Shown: in pieces, positions 17,273 to 24,353 of the stretch
Numbering within the stretch: position 1 is the stretch's first letter
Layout of the letters: each line of letters opens with the position of its first letter
Assembly: GCA_964534845.1 (NCBI GenBank)
Contig: CAZHPV010000001.1
Coordinates: 65,652 to 129,651, forward strand
Source: CALCKU01 sp964534845
GTDB lineage: Bacteria > Pseudomonadota > Alphaproteobacteria > Caulobacterales > Maricaulaceae
Reading direction: 5' to 3'
DNA length: 64,000 nt
Translations under genes and position numbers: made by a program
Notes under the pieces: generated by a model
Seen by the model: only the letters and a program-made list of their open reading frames with translations
Told to the model about the DNA's origin: nothing
Database searches by the model: none

Positions 17273-17905
17273 ATGTTACGCCGTAACCGGACGTTTAATA
17301 TTTTCACGACGAGCCGCAGAGCCGTTATTTTAGGTTTGGCTTCAACCCTGATGGTGGCCGGACCCGCTGCGGCGCAAATTAGTCAAGATCAGGCCGAGAG
17401 CTTTACGAAAACCCTTGTGGCTGAGCTTGGCGGTATTGCCAAAGACGGCGCGCGTAGTGAGGCCACCCGCGATCAAGCCTATCGTCAGGCCTTACAATCC
17501 CGTCTGGGGAGTGAGGCTATTGGCAAGTTTTTGTTAAAAGGTATTCCGGACGGCGCTGCCAGCCCTGACCAATTAGCGCGTTATAATGCGCTCTTTCCTC
17601 GTTATATTGCCGCCGCTTTTGCTACTCAAATTGGCGGTTTGGCAGAACGGCAGATCAATGTCACCCAAAGCCGGGCGCGCGGTGAAAGAGAAGTGATTGT
17701 GCGTAGCGAACTCGTCAATAGTTCCGGCATAAAAAAGGCTTCAATTGATTGGCGCATTCGCTCAATTAAGGGCCAGCCTAGACTTCTGGATGTATTAGTA
17801 GAGCGAAGCTCACCGCTTGTAACCAAGCGTCAGGAGTTTTCCTCACTGGTGAAGCGCGACGGCATGGCGGCCTTGCTCGCCCATATGGAATCTGTGGCGA
17901 ATTAG
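17273..17905 (+). CDS. hpnM: HpnM/MlaC-type periplasmic lipid-binding protein
   Basis: The 210-residue protein starts with a signal peptide carrying twin arginines (TTSRRAVILGLAS), cleaved probably after AAA at about residue 35, so export via Tat is possible. The mature part has the MlaC/Ttg2D layout: QAESFTKTLVAELGGIA, a helical middle, then FPRYIAAAFATQI and a beta-rich half (REVIVRSELV, ASIDWRIRSIKG, LLDVLVE), finishing with RQEFSSLVKRDGMAALLAHM. These proteins carry a lipid across the periplasm. Its place after mlaA-hpnN identifies it as the HpnM type. SD TTGGAG precedes ATG 17273. Confidence 0.87.
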   Translation: MLRRNRTFNIFTTSRRAVILGLASTLMVAGPAAAQISQDQAESFTKTLVAELGGIAKDGARSEATRDQAYRQALQSRLGSEAIGKFLLKGIPDGAASPDQLARYNALFPRYIAAAFATQIGGLAERQINVTQSRARGEREVIVRSELVNSSGIKKASIDWRIRSIKGQPRLLDVLVERSSPLVTKRQEFSSLVKRDGMAALLAHMESVAN

Positions 17906-17907
17906 TC

Positions 17908-18897
17908 TTACAGTAAACCTGTTTCTTTAAGCCATATTGCAGCCTTCTTAACCGCGTCCTTGGAGGGCCCTACCTGCCATCCAAGGGCGCTTAAGGTTTG
18001 CGAATTATCTATATCGACTTTACGGCGCGCCAGCCTGACACCTTCGAGGCTGGCTAGGGGTGCTCGCCCTGTAATCTTGGCGCCCACCCGGGCGATATGG
18101 GCGGTTAAGGCCGCCAACCCATAGGGGACATTTCGTTTTGGAAGTGTTTTTGAAGTGAAGGGTGCCAGCCAAGCGAGAAGCTCTGATAAGTCAATATCTT
18201 CGCCGCCAAGCATATATTTTTGTCCCGCCGGCTGCTGCGCGGCCAGTATATGGGCTTTGGCGATATCCTCGACGGCGACCAGATTTAAACGGCAATCCAA
18301 AGCCGCGGGCGGCGGTTTTTTTAGAAATTGGCGGATCATGGCTGTAGGGGCGGTAAGATTAAAGTCACCCGGCCCGATTGGCACTGTCGGATATAAAAGG
18401 CTGATGGGCTGGCCGGACAGCATTGCCTCGCGTGCCATAATTTCGGCCTTAAGTTTGGACCGACAATAGGGACCGGCCATCGCAGATATATCCGGCAAAG
18501 TGTCAGATACGCGCAGAGCGGCGTTCAAGGCCTCGCGCCAATCACGCAAAATGACTTCTGTAGAGGTAATAAGCAAATGCCGGACATTATGCGTTTTTGC
18601 CGCTTTAATAACGGCCCGTGTGCCATCCGTATTTACCCGTTCATAGCGGTGGGTTTGCGGTATGCCTAGATGGGCCAAAGCCGCCAGATGAAAGACAATA
18701 TCCCGTCCTCGCATGGCTTGCGCTAGCATGTTGGGGTCAAGCATTGAGCCTGTAATCCAGTCAATCTTGTCAGGAAAATCATCCGGCTTTTCAATCAAAT
18801 CCAGCACACGCACATTTGCGCCGCTATTGGCTAATTGGGTAACCAAATGGCGACCAATAAACCCGCCTCCACCAATGACAAGATATGTATCGCTCAT
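17908..18897 (-). CDS. hpnA: Hopanoid-associated sugar epimerase-like SDR protein HpnA
   Basis: Extended short-chain dehydrogenase of 329 residues from ATG 18897; an eight-codon extension upstream in frame lacks support. It has the NAD-binding motif GGGGFIG (9-15), the catalytic YCRSK (Y144, K148) with Ser/Thr at 112-113, and the HpnA-like tail: YMLGGEDIDLSELLAWLAPFT, RAPLASLEGVRLARRKVDID, then ALGWQVGPSKDAVKKA and WLKETGLL. HpnA is common in hopanoid loci but its reaction is not established, though a sugar-nucleotide or side-chain role is suspected. The start overlaps the TGA of the paraoxonase-like gene (ATGA), so the two are translationally coupled. Confidence 0.85.
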   Translation of the reverse strand: MSDTYLVIGGGGFIGRHLVTQLANSGANVRVLDLIEKPDDFPDKIDWITGSMLDPNMLAQAMRGRDIVFHLAALAHLGIPQTHRYERVNTDGTRAVIKAAKTHNVRHLLITSTEVILRDWREALNAALRVSDTLPDISAMAGPYCRSKLKAEIMAREAMLSGQPISLLYPTVPIGPGDFNLTAPTAMIRQFLKKPPPAALDCRLNLVAVEDIAKAHILAAQQPAGQKYMLGGEDIDLSELLAWLAPFTSKTLPKRNVPYGLAALTAHIARVGAKITGRAPLASLEGVRLARRKVDIDNSQTLSALGWQVGPSKDAVKKAAIWLKETGLL

Positions 18898-20069
18898 TTT
18901 AGGCCTCGCGGTAGGTCGCACACAGCCAGAGCCTCATCAAAGGCCGCGCCCAAATAGAGTTTGTCTTTGATGGCTAAGGCGGTGGTAGCACCTGATATAA
19001 TGCCCTTTGGTATATCAAATATTTCGGCTTGATTATTTGGGTTGATATGGGCGACCCGACTGGGGGCTTGTTTTTTGAACCCTGCGCGAAAAAGGGCAAA
19101 TTTGAACAAATTGGGATGCAGGGCCGCCCATAGCGTAGGCGGCGTGTTTGTGTCTGTACTCGTCTCCGCAAAGGACAGGCTAAGATTATCTGGCCCGCCC
19201 GGCAGTGCGATATGGCGGTTTAGAATGAGCTCGCCTTTTTTGTCATGGTTATAAAGAGAGAGGCGCTTCTTGCGTGTTTCGGCGATATATAAATTTAAAC
19301 TATCGGTATTGGGCGTTGAGGTTTTGTGCATAGCAACACCATTGGCAAAATAAAGCCCTGAGACAGAAGTTTGAACAGGCGTATTCCGATCTGGCCTATA
19401 ATGCATCACACTTGCACTATCAGACATGAAAATGTTTTCTCGGTTGCGTCCTTGTTTTGAACAAGCCGTGTGGTCAGATGTGACATAGAGAGAGGCCTGA
19501 TATTGCGGAGTATCAGATTGGGTATCAGATTCGGTACCGGGCCAAGATATGAGGTCATTGGCATTGCAAAATGCACCGGCTTGTGCGGGAAGATCAATCT
19601 CTACCCATTTGTCGTTTTCTAAATTTAAGCGAAACTGGCGGATCCGTGCGGAAAGTTTCTTACGGTCACCTAAGTCGCGGTCAATGACGCTTAAATACAG
19701 GGTGTTACCGTGTCGAGACAGATCAATGCCGTGTGGTGTTAAGTGGGGATTTATATCGAGTTTTTTGACGGCGTTAAAATTCTGCGGATCAAGCGTGTAG
19801 ATACCGCCGATTTGGGCTTTGCGCCGATCATAGGCCGACAGAAAAAGTCTGTCTTGCAGCCTATCATAGGCCATGTCTTCAATGCCTGTTAGCACGTTCC
19901 CCGCATAAGAGAGTGTGACACGCTTACAGGACAATAGAGGATAGCCAGACTTTGTGCCCCTATACCCGAAAAGAAAAACCACACCTAAGCCTAAACATAA
20001 AAAAACGCCTAGAGCCAAGATGAGGGATTTAGACTTTCGCTTTGGTGATAGGTTAAGGCGTCGGAGCAT
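18894..20069 (-). CDS. Paraoxonase-like six-bladed beta-propeller, membrane-anchored
   Basis: From ATG 20069 the protein is 391 residues with one N-terminal helix (about 16-36), so the propeller should face the periplasm. Residues matching the PON1 calcium sites are all visible: Glu64-Asp65 in GIEDM, Asn171-Asp172 in CNANDL, Asn243 in YFANGVA, and Asp294-Asn295 in GGPDNLS. The C-terminal segment ISGATTALAIKDKLYLGAAFDEAL closely follows the PON ending. His113 (TPHGID) matches PON1 His115, but the position of PON1 His134 is Arg131. PON enzymes hydrolyse lactones and aryl esters; the substrate here is unknown. It overlaps the sulfotransferase gene by 17 nt and hpnA by 4 nt. Earlier in-frame starts (up to 20108) are possible. 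Confidence 0.82.
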   Translation of the reverse strand: MLRRLNLSPKRKSKSLILALGVFLCLGLGVVFLFGYRGTKSGYPLLSCKRVTLSYAGNVLTGIEDMAYDRLQDRLFLSAYDRRKAQIGGIYTLDPQNFNAVKKLDINPHLTPHGIDLSRHGNTLYLSVIDRDLGDRKKLSARIRQFRLNLENDKWVEIDLPAQAGAFCNANDLISWPGTESDTQSDTPQYQASLYVTSDHTACSKQGRNRENIFMSDSASVMHYRPDRNTPVQTSVSGLYFANGVAMHKTSTPNTDSLNLYIAETRKKRLSLYNHDKKGELILNRHIALPGGPDNLSLSFAETSTDTNTPPTLWAALHPNLFKFALFRAGFKKQAPSRVAHINPNNQAEIFDIPKGIISGATTALAIKDKLYLGAAFDEALAVCDLPRGLK

Positions 20070-21156
20070 AACCCCAATCTGCATATAGATCAGACCAGTT
20101 CTCATCAATCTTTTTCATCAAATCGTCCGGCATGTTAAAGGCGTTTTTCTTATAGTCTTGTATAGTATCAAGATAAGCCGAGAAGGCCTCTTTATCGGCA
20201 TTGAAATCGCCTAAACCCAGTTGGGCATAAACGCGCGATAACTCGCCAAGGGGGTCTTTTTGAAATTGGTCAAACCGTATCTCGGCATATTGGCTGGCTG
20301 GCATGTCTTGTGTCTGCGCTTTAAGAGCCATCATCATCCGGCGATATGTTTTAAAAATAACCGCATCAATATCGATATGTTCATAATTCTGGAGAGAAAG
20401 TTGCGGGAAAAGTTTTTCGTAAAAATTCCGCATGGAAACGAAAACCGCATGAGGGTGGCGGTGAATATGGATAAACTTTGCCGCATTGAATGTCTGGGCG
20501 AGATGGGCCGGACGGGCCGTATAGACCGGATTTTTAATCAGTAATCTGCGTCCACCCTGATCCAGTGTCAGTTTCAGGTACAGATAGTGTAAGCCTTTTT
20601 CCCAGGCTTTGATCTCGGCGTCGCCAAGTCCGTCAAAAAAGGTGCCTTGGTTGAAATAGCTATCGAATTTTTCTGGAAAATAAAGCGCGTGGTAATAGGA
20701 AATGTCACTCATATTTGCCAGAGCAATCTCGTCTTCCTGCGGGCTTACGGCGTCTACTTTGACATTGTCTATATAGCGGCTATTGGGTAGGCTTTTTCGC
20801 AAAAGTGGGCCAAAGAGGCGGCCTATAACCAATATATCCCAAGGCAAGGCTGTGGAGAAAGGCGAGACAAAGCCAAATCTATCCGCCTTGCTCATAACAT
20901 TATATAAATGTGTGGTTCCGCTTCGCCAATGTCCCAAAATAAAGACTGGCGGGTCGATAGGCTCTATTTTTTTTCGTTTGAGATGTACGATTAACCGCTC
21001 AACCAGACTAAACGGCAGACGTCCTATGGCCGCTAAAATAATCAGAAAGAAAAGACGGCGCCGCCCAGTCCCAATACCGCCTGAGCGTTTATAGAGTTTT
21101 AGCAATGTGGAAAGGTTAGCGCCAAAGAGCGGATGTGAATAATTTGGTTTTGTCAC
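20053..21156 (-). CDS. PAPS-dependent sulfotransferase family protein
   Basis: A 367-residue protein of the Sulfotransfer_3 type. The 5'-phosphosulfate loop FILGHWRSGTTHL (about 73-85) and the 3'-phosphate-binding segment KFIHIHRHPHAVFVSMRNFY are both intact, as is YAEIRFDQFQKDPLGEL. These enzymes move sulfate from PAPS to a hydroxyl or amine. No ATG begins the frame; GTG 21156 with AAAGG upstream is preferred, TTG 21171 is the alternative. It is first in a three-gene operon with the PON-like gene and hpnA, divergent from ispH-hpnH, so a hopanoid-related acceptor is a reasonable but unproven guess. Confidence 0.87.
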   Translation of the reverse strand: MTKPNYSHPLFGANLSTLLKLYKRSGGIGTGRRRLFFLIILAAIGRLPFSLVERLIVHLKRKKIEPIDPPVFILGHWRSGTTHLYNVMSKADRFGFVSPFSTALPWDILVIGRLFGPLLRKSLPNSRYIDNVKVDAVSPQEDEIALANMSDISYYHALYFPEKFDSYFNQGTFFDGLGDAEIKAWEKGLHYLYLKLTLDQGGRRLLIKNPVYTARPAHLAQTFNAAKFIHIHRHPHAVFVSMRNFYEKLFPQLSLQNYEHIDIDAVIFKTYRRMMMALKAQTQDMPASQYAEIRFDQFQKDPLGELSRVYAQLGLGDFNADKEAFSAYLDTIQDYKKNAFNMPDDLMKKIDENWSDLYADWGYAPTP

Positions 21157-21274
21157 ACACAAGCCTTTCAACAGATTTCGCTTCGCCCATAAGGCAAATA
21201 TGATCCGATATAACCCTAAGCGCTCTCTATAGCATTAAGTTATTCAAGGGCATATATACCAAAATATGCAATGA

Positions 21275-21300
21275 TAAACTTTTAGTGAAATGAAAGTTTA
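21275..21300. promoter_or_regulatory. Inverted repeat in the divergent sulfotransferase/ispH region
   Basis: TAAACTTT (21275-21282) and AAAGTTTA (21293-21300) form a perfect 8-bp dyad with a 10-bp spacer in the AT-rich intergenic stretch between the two divergent operons. Its centre spacing of about 18 bp suits a dimeric regulator. No consensus is recognised. Confidence 0.35.
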
Positions 21301-21405
21301 TTTCTAGATTTAGGTAAAACTATACTATTAAATCAATCTGTTATGGTGACAGGGGGCATTTCAGGATAATTGAGAAGCCAAAATTGAGTGAGAAGGATTT
21401 TTTTC

Positions 21406-22383
21406 ATGGGTCTTGAAAGTGTGGGACTGGAAAAAAAGATTATTTTGGCGCAACCGCGCGGGTTTTGTGCTGGGGTGGTGCGCGCCATTGATATTGTAGA
21501 GCGGGCATTGCAGAAGTATGGGCGTCCTGTCTATGTCAGGCATGAGATTGTGCATAACAAATATGTCGTTGATGGATTGCGCAAAAAGGGCGCTATTTTT
21601 GTCGAAGAGGTTGATGAAATTCCGGAAGGGGCCGTGGCTGTGTTTTCTGCGCATGGTGTCTCTAAAACGGTTATTGCAAATTCTAAAACGCGTAAATTAC
21701 ATACGATTGATGCCACGTGCCCGCTGGTTACAAAAGTACACAAGCAAGGCCAGCGCTACGCCGGACAGAACTATGAGATTGTCATGATTGGCCATGCCGG
21801 CCATGCCGAAGTCGAGGGCACATTAGGCCAGATAGACGGCACGGTGCATCTTATTGAAACTGTGGCTGACGTTGCACAATTAAACGTCTCTGATCCCGAG
21901 CGGTTGGCTTATGTCACTCAAACGACATTATCCGTTGATGATACGCGCGGCATTATTGAGGCTTTGAAACAAAAATATCCGCAAATTATCGGCCCCGATG
22001 TGAAGGACATTTGCTATGCAACCCAGAACAGGCAAGGTGCGGTTCGTGATATCGCTAAACATGCCGATCTTATGCTGGTTGTCGGGGCGCAAAACTCATC
22101 TAACTCAAACCGGTTACGTGAAATTGGCTCCGAATTAGGGTTGGAAAGCTATCTTATAGACGATGCGAGCTGTTTTAATCCTAAATGGCTTGAAAAGGCC
22201 AAGACGATTGGTGTAACAGCGGGCGCGTCAGCCCCGGATATTCTTGTAGATCAACTGGTTTCGCGTCTGGCGGAGTATGGATATAAGACGGTAGAAATTC
22301 TGGATGGTATTGAAGAAAATATAAGTTTTAATATACCTTTCGAGTTAAGACATATAAAGGAAACCCGCAAGCAGGTCGGTTAG
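21406..22383 (+). CDS. ispH: 4-hydroxy-3-methylbut-2-enyl diphosphate reductase IspH
   Basis: IspH is the last MEP-pathway enzyme, reducing HMBPP to IPP and DMAPP with a [4Fe-4S] cluster. The three cluster ligands are visible: Cys21 in RGFCAGV, Cys105 in DATCPLV and Cys203 in DICYATQNRQ; VRHEIVHNKYVV and AEVEGTLGQ supply the conserved His and Glu. ATG 21406 with SD GAGAAGGA (21390-21397) is chosen over the GTG at 21388. The gene is 46 nt upstream of hpnH, tying isoprenoid supply to hopanoid extension. Confidence 0.96.
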   Translation: MGLESVGLEKKIILAQPRGFCAGVVRAIDIVERALQKYGRPVYVRHEIVHNKYVVDGLRKKGAIFVEEVDEIPEGAVAVFSAHGVSKTVIANSKTRKLHTIDATCPLVTKVHKQGQRYAGQNYEIVMIGHAGHAEVEGTLGQIDGTVHLIETVADVAQLNVSDPERLAYVTQTTLSVDDTRGIIEALKQKYPQIIGPDVKDICYATQNRQGAVRDIAKHADLMLVVGAQNSSNSNRLREIGSELGLESYLIDDASCFNPKWLEKAKTIGVTAGASAPDILVDQLVSRLAEYGYKTVEILDGIEENISFNIPFELRHIKETRKQVG

Positions 22384-22429
22384 GCCTGACGGGAAATTTA
22401 AACGAGACGATTAATCGGAAAGCGAAATT

Positions 22430-23542
22430 ATGGGTGTTCCATTAATTCAACAAATTGCTGTTGGAAAATATATTCTAAAACAACGTCTCAAAGGCAATAA
22501 GCGTTATCCGCTTGTCCTTATGTTAGAGCCGCTTTTCCAATGTAATCTCGCCTGTGCGGGGTGCGGAAAAATCGATTTTCCAAAGCCGATTTTACAAAAG
22601 CGCTTAAGCCTTGAAGATTGCTTAAAGGCGGTGGATGAATGCGGTGCACCCATGGTTGCCATTCCGGGCGGTGAGCCCCTCATCCATAAAGAGATAGGCG
22701 AGATCGTTAAAGGGATTACGGATCGTAAGAAATTTGTATCGCTTTGCACCAATGCGATTTTACTTGAAAAAAAGCTGCATTTATTTGAGCCGTCTGATTA
22801 TCTTTTCTTTTCCGTGCATCTGGACGGTCTTGAGGAGGAACATGACAAAGCCGTGTGTCAGGACGGTGTTTTTACTAAAGCGGTTAAAGCTATTAAGGCG
22901 GCAAAGGCGGCGGGCTTTAACGTCAATGTCAATGCCACAATTTTTGATGGCACCACAGCCGAGCAGATCGCTGAATATCTCGATTTTACGAAAGAGCTGG
23001 GCGTCGGGGTTACTATATCGCCGGGCTTCTCCTATGAACGGGCGCCTGAACAGGAATTATTTCTAAACCGCGAGAAGACAAAAAACCTGTTCCGCGATGT
23101 CTTTAGCAGAGGCAAGGGCAAAAAATGGTCGCTTAATCACTCCCATCTTTATCTGGATTTTCTAGCGGGCAACCAGTCTTATGAATGTACGCCTTGGGGA
23201 ATGCCCACACGCAATATTTTTGGCTGGCAAAAGCCCTGCTACCTCATTGGCGAAGGTTATGTCGATACTTTCCAAGAGCTTATGGAAACAACCGACTGGG
23301 AGAGTTACGGCACGGGCAATTACGAAAAGTGCGGCGATTGCATGGCCCATTGCGGTTATGAACCGACGACAGTTGTCGATATGGTTTACCACCCGATCAA
23401 GGCGCTTAAAGTTGCCTTGCGGGGAATTAAAACCAAAGGCCCAATGGCGCCCGAAATCGATCTCTCGAAACAACGCGCAGCAAATTATAATATCCATGAA
23501 GAGCATGTCGATAAAATGATGGCCCAAGAAGCGGCTGAGTAA
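22430..23542 (+). CDS. hpnH: Adenosyl-hopene transferase HpnH (radical SAM)
   Basis: HpnH adds the 5'-deoxyadenosyl group of SAM to diploptene, giving adenosylhopane, the parent of extended hopanoids. The 370-residue protein has the radical SAM motif CNLACAGC (Cys38, Cys42, Cys45), GGEPLIH, the SAM-binding VHLDG segment, and the HpnH-type C-terminus with CTPWGMPTRNIFGWQKPCYL and CGDCMAHCGYEPT. The C-terminal Cys set resembles an auxiliary cluster region, usual for this family. It follows ispH and is closed by a strong terminator at 23563. Confidence 0.96.
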   Translation: MGVPLIQQIAVGKYILKQRLKGNKRYPLVLMLEPLFQCNLACAGCGKIDFPKPILQKRLSLEDCLKAVDECGAPMVAIPGGEPLIHKEIGEIVKGITDRKKFVSLCTNAILLEKKLHLFEPSDYLFFSVHLDGLEEEHDKAVCQDGVFTKAVKAIKAAKAAGFNVNVNATIFDGTTAEQIAEYLDFTKELGVGVTISPGFSYERAPEQELFLNREKTKNLFRDVFSRGKGKKWSLNHSHLYLDFLAGNQSYECTPWGMPTRNIFGWQKPCYLIGEGYVDTFQELMETTDWESYGTGNYEKCGDCMAHCGYEPTTVVDMVYHPIKALKVALRGIKTKGPMAPEIDLSKQRAANYNIHEEHVDKMMAQEAAE

Positions 23543-23562
23543 TTTTCATATCCATAGATTTT

Positions 23563-23595
23563 AAAAAGCCGCTCTGAAAGAGCGGCTTTTTTTAT
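23563..23595. terminator. Bidirectional rho-independent terminator between hpnH and hpnG
   Basis: AAAAAGCCGCTCT and AGAGCGGCTTTTT pair around a GAA loop, with a T tract on the plus side and a matching A tract on the left, so it can stop transcription from both hpnH (+) and hpnG (-). Confidence 0.9.
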
Positions 23596-23672
23596 GGGCT
23601 GTCAATATAGATATAATGAGAGAACTTTACTTCAATATCTATTCCAGTTTCCCTGTCGTAGGAAAAACGCGC

Positions 23673-24353
23673 CTAAACGTTGACTGGTTGAAACCCACCG
23701 CACGCCTCGACAGCCCTTACCAAAACCCCGCAAGCCCGCTTGTTCTGCTGGCCTAACCGAATAAGGTCGGGCAGGTCTTGCGGGCGGCGCATCAGCCCTT
23801 TTATCACGGGCCAGAATTGCGTTTCGCCTTTGGCGTTGATGCCGTTCAGCGCGGCTTGCGGCAAGGCTTGGTAGGCGGGGTCGAGAACGGCGCGAATCAC
23901 TAGGCAAGGCAGGCCTGCCTCGCGCGCCGCTTTGGCAATCGCAAAACTTTCAACATCGACAGCCACTGCTCCGCTTTGGCTGTGGAGCTGCGCCTTGGCC
24001 TCGGGTGTTGTGACAGCCTCGCTTACAGAGATAAGCGCGCCTGATTTCGTTTCGGGTAAGTGCCGAGATAGTGACTCCAACCACTCACTGTCTAGCGAGA
24101 GTGTTTCACTCTCCATCATCACGGTTCTGGGCACTATAAGATCGCCCGTATCTATGCCCTCAGATAGTCCGCCGCAGACACCAAAACTGATGAGGCGCGT
24201 CGCCCCTTGATCGATAAGAGCGCGGGCGGCGTGTCTGGCTCCTTCAACTGTTCCCGCCGCACAGGCGAGAAGCGGCACTGTGCGACCAGTTTTTTGAAAG
24301 GTTTGGAGAACAAGCTTTCGCTCTAATTCAAGGCCGGTGACGATGCCTAACAT
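23673..24353 (-). CDS. hpnG: Adenosylhopane phosphorylase/nucleosidase HpnG
   Basis: HpnG removes adenine from adenosylhopane, giving a (phospho)ribosylhopane, the second step of side-chain extension after HpnH. The 226-residue protein has the purine nucleoside phosphorylase fold marks: GVCGGLSEGIDTGDLIVP, AVAVDVESFAIAKAAREAG with the purine-binding Glu, and LVIRAVLDPAYQALP. The short length and the final region are those of the HpnG group rather than MTA/SAH nucleosidase. The start overlaps the shc stop by 1 nt, so it is the last gene of the dxs-hpnD-hpnE-shc-hpnG operon. Confidence 0.92.
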   Translation of the reverse strand: MLGIVTGLELERKLVLQTFQKTGRTVPLLACAAGTVEGARHAARALIDQGATRLISFGVCGGLSEGIDTGDLIVPRTVMMESETLSLDSEWLESLSRHLPETKSGALISVSEAVTTPEAKAQLHSQSGAVAVDVESFAIAKAAREAGLPCLVIRAVLDPAYQALPQAALNGINAKGETQFWPVIKGLMRRPQDLPDLIRLGQQNKRACGVLVRAVEACGGFQPVNV

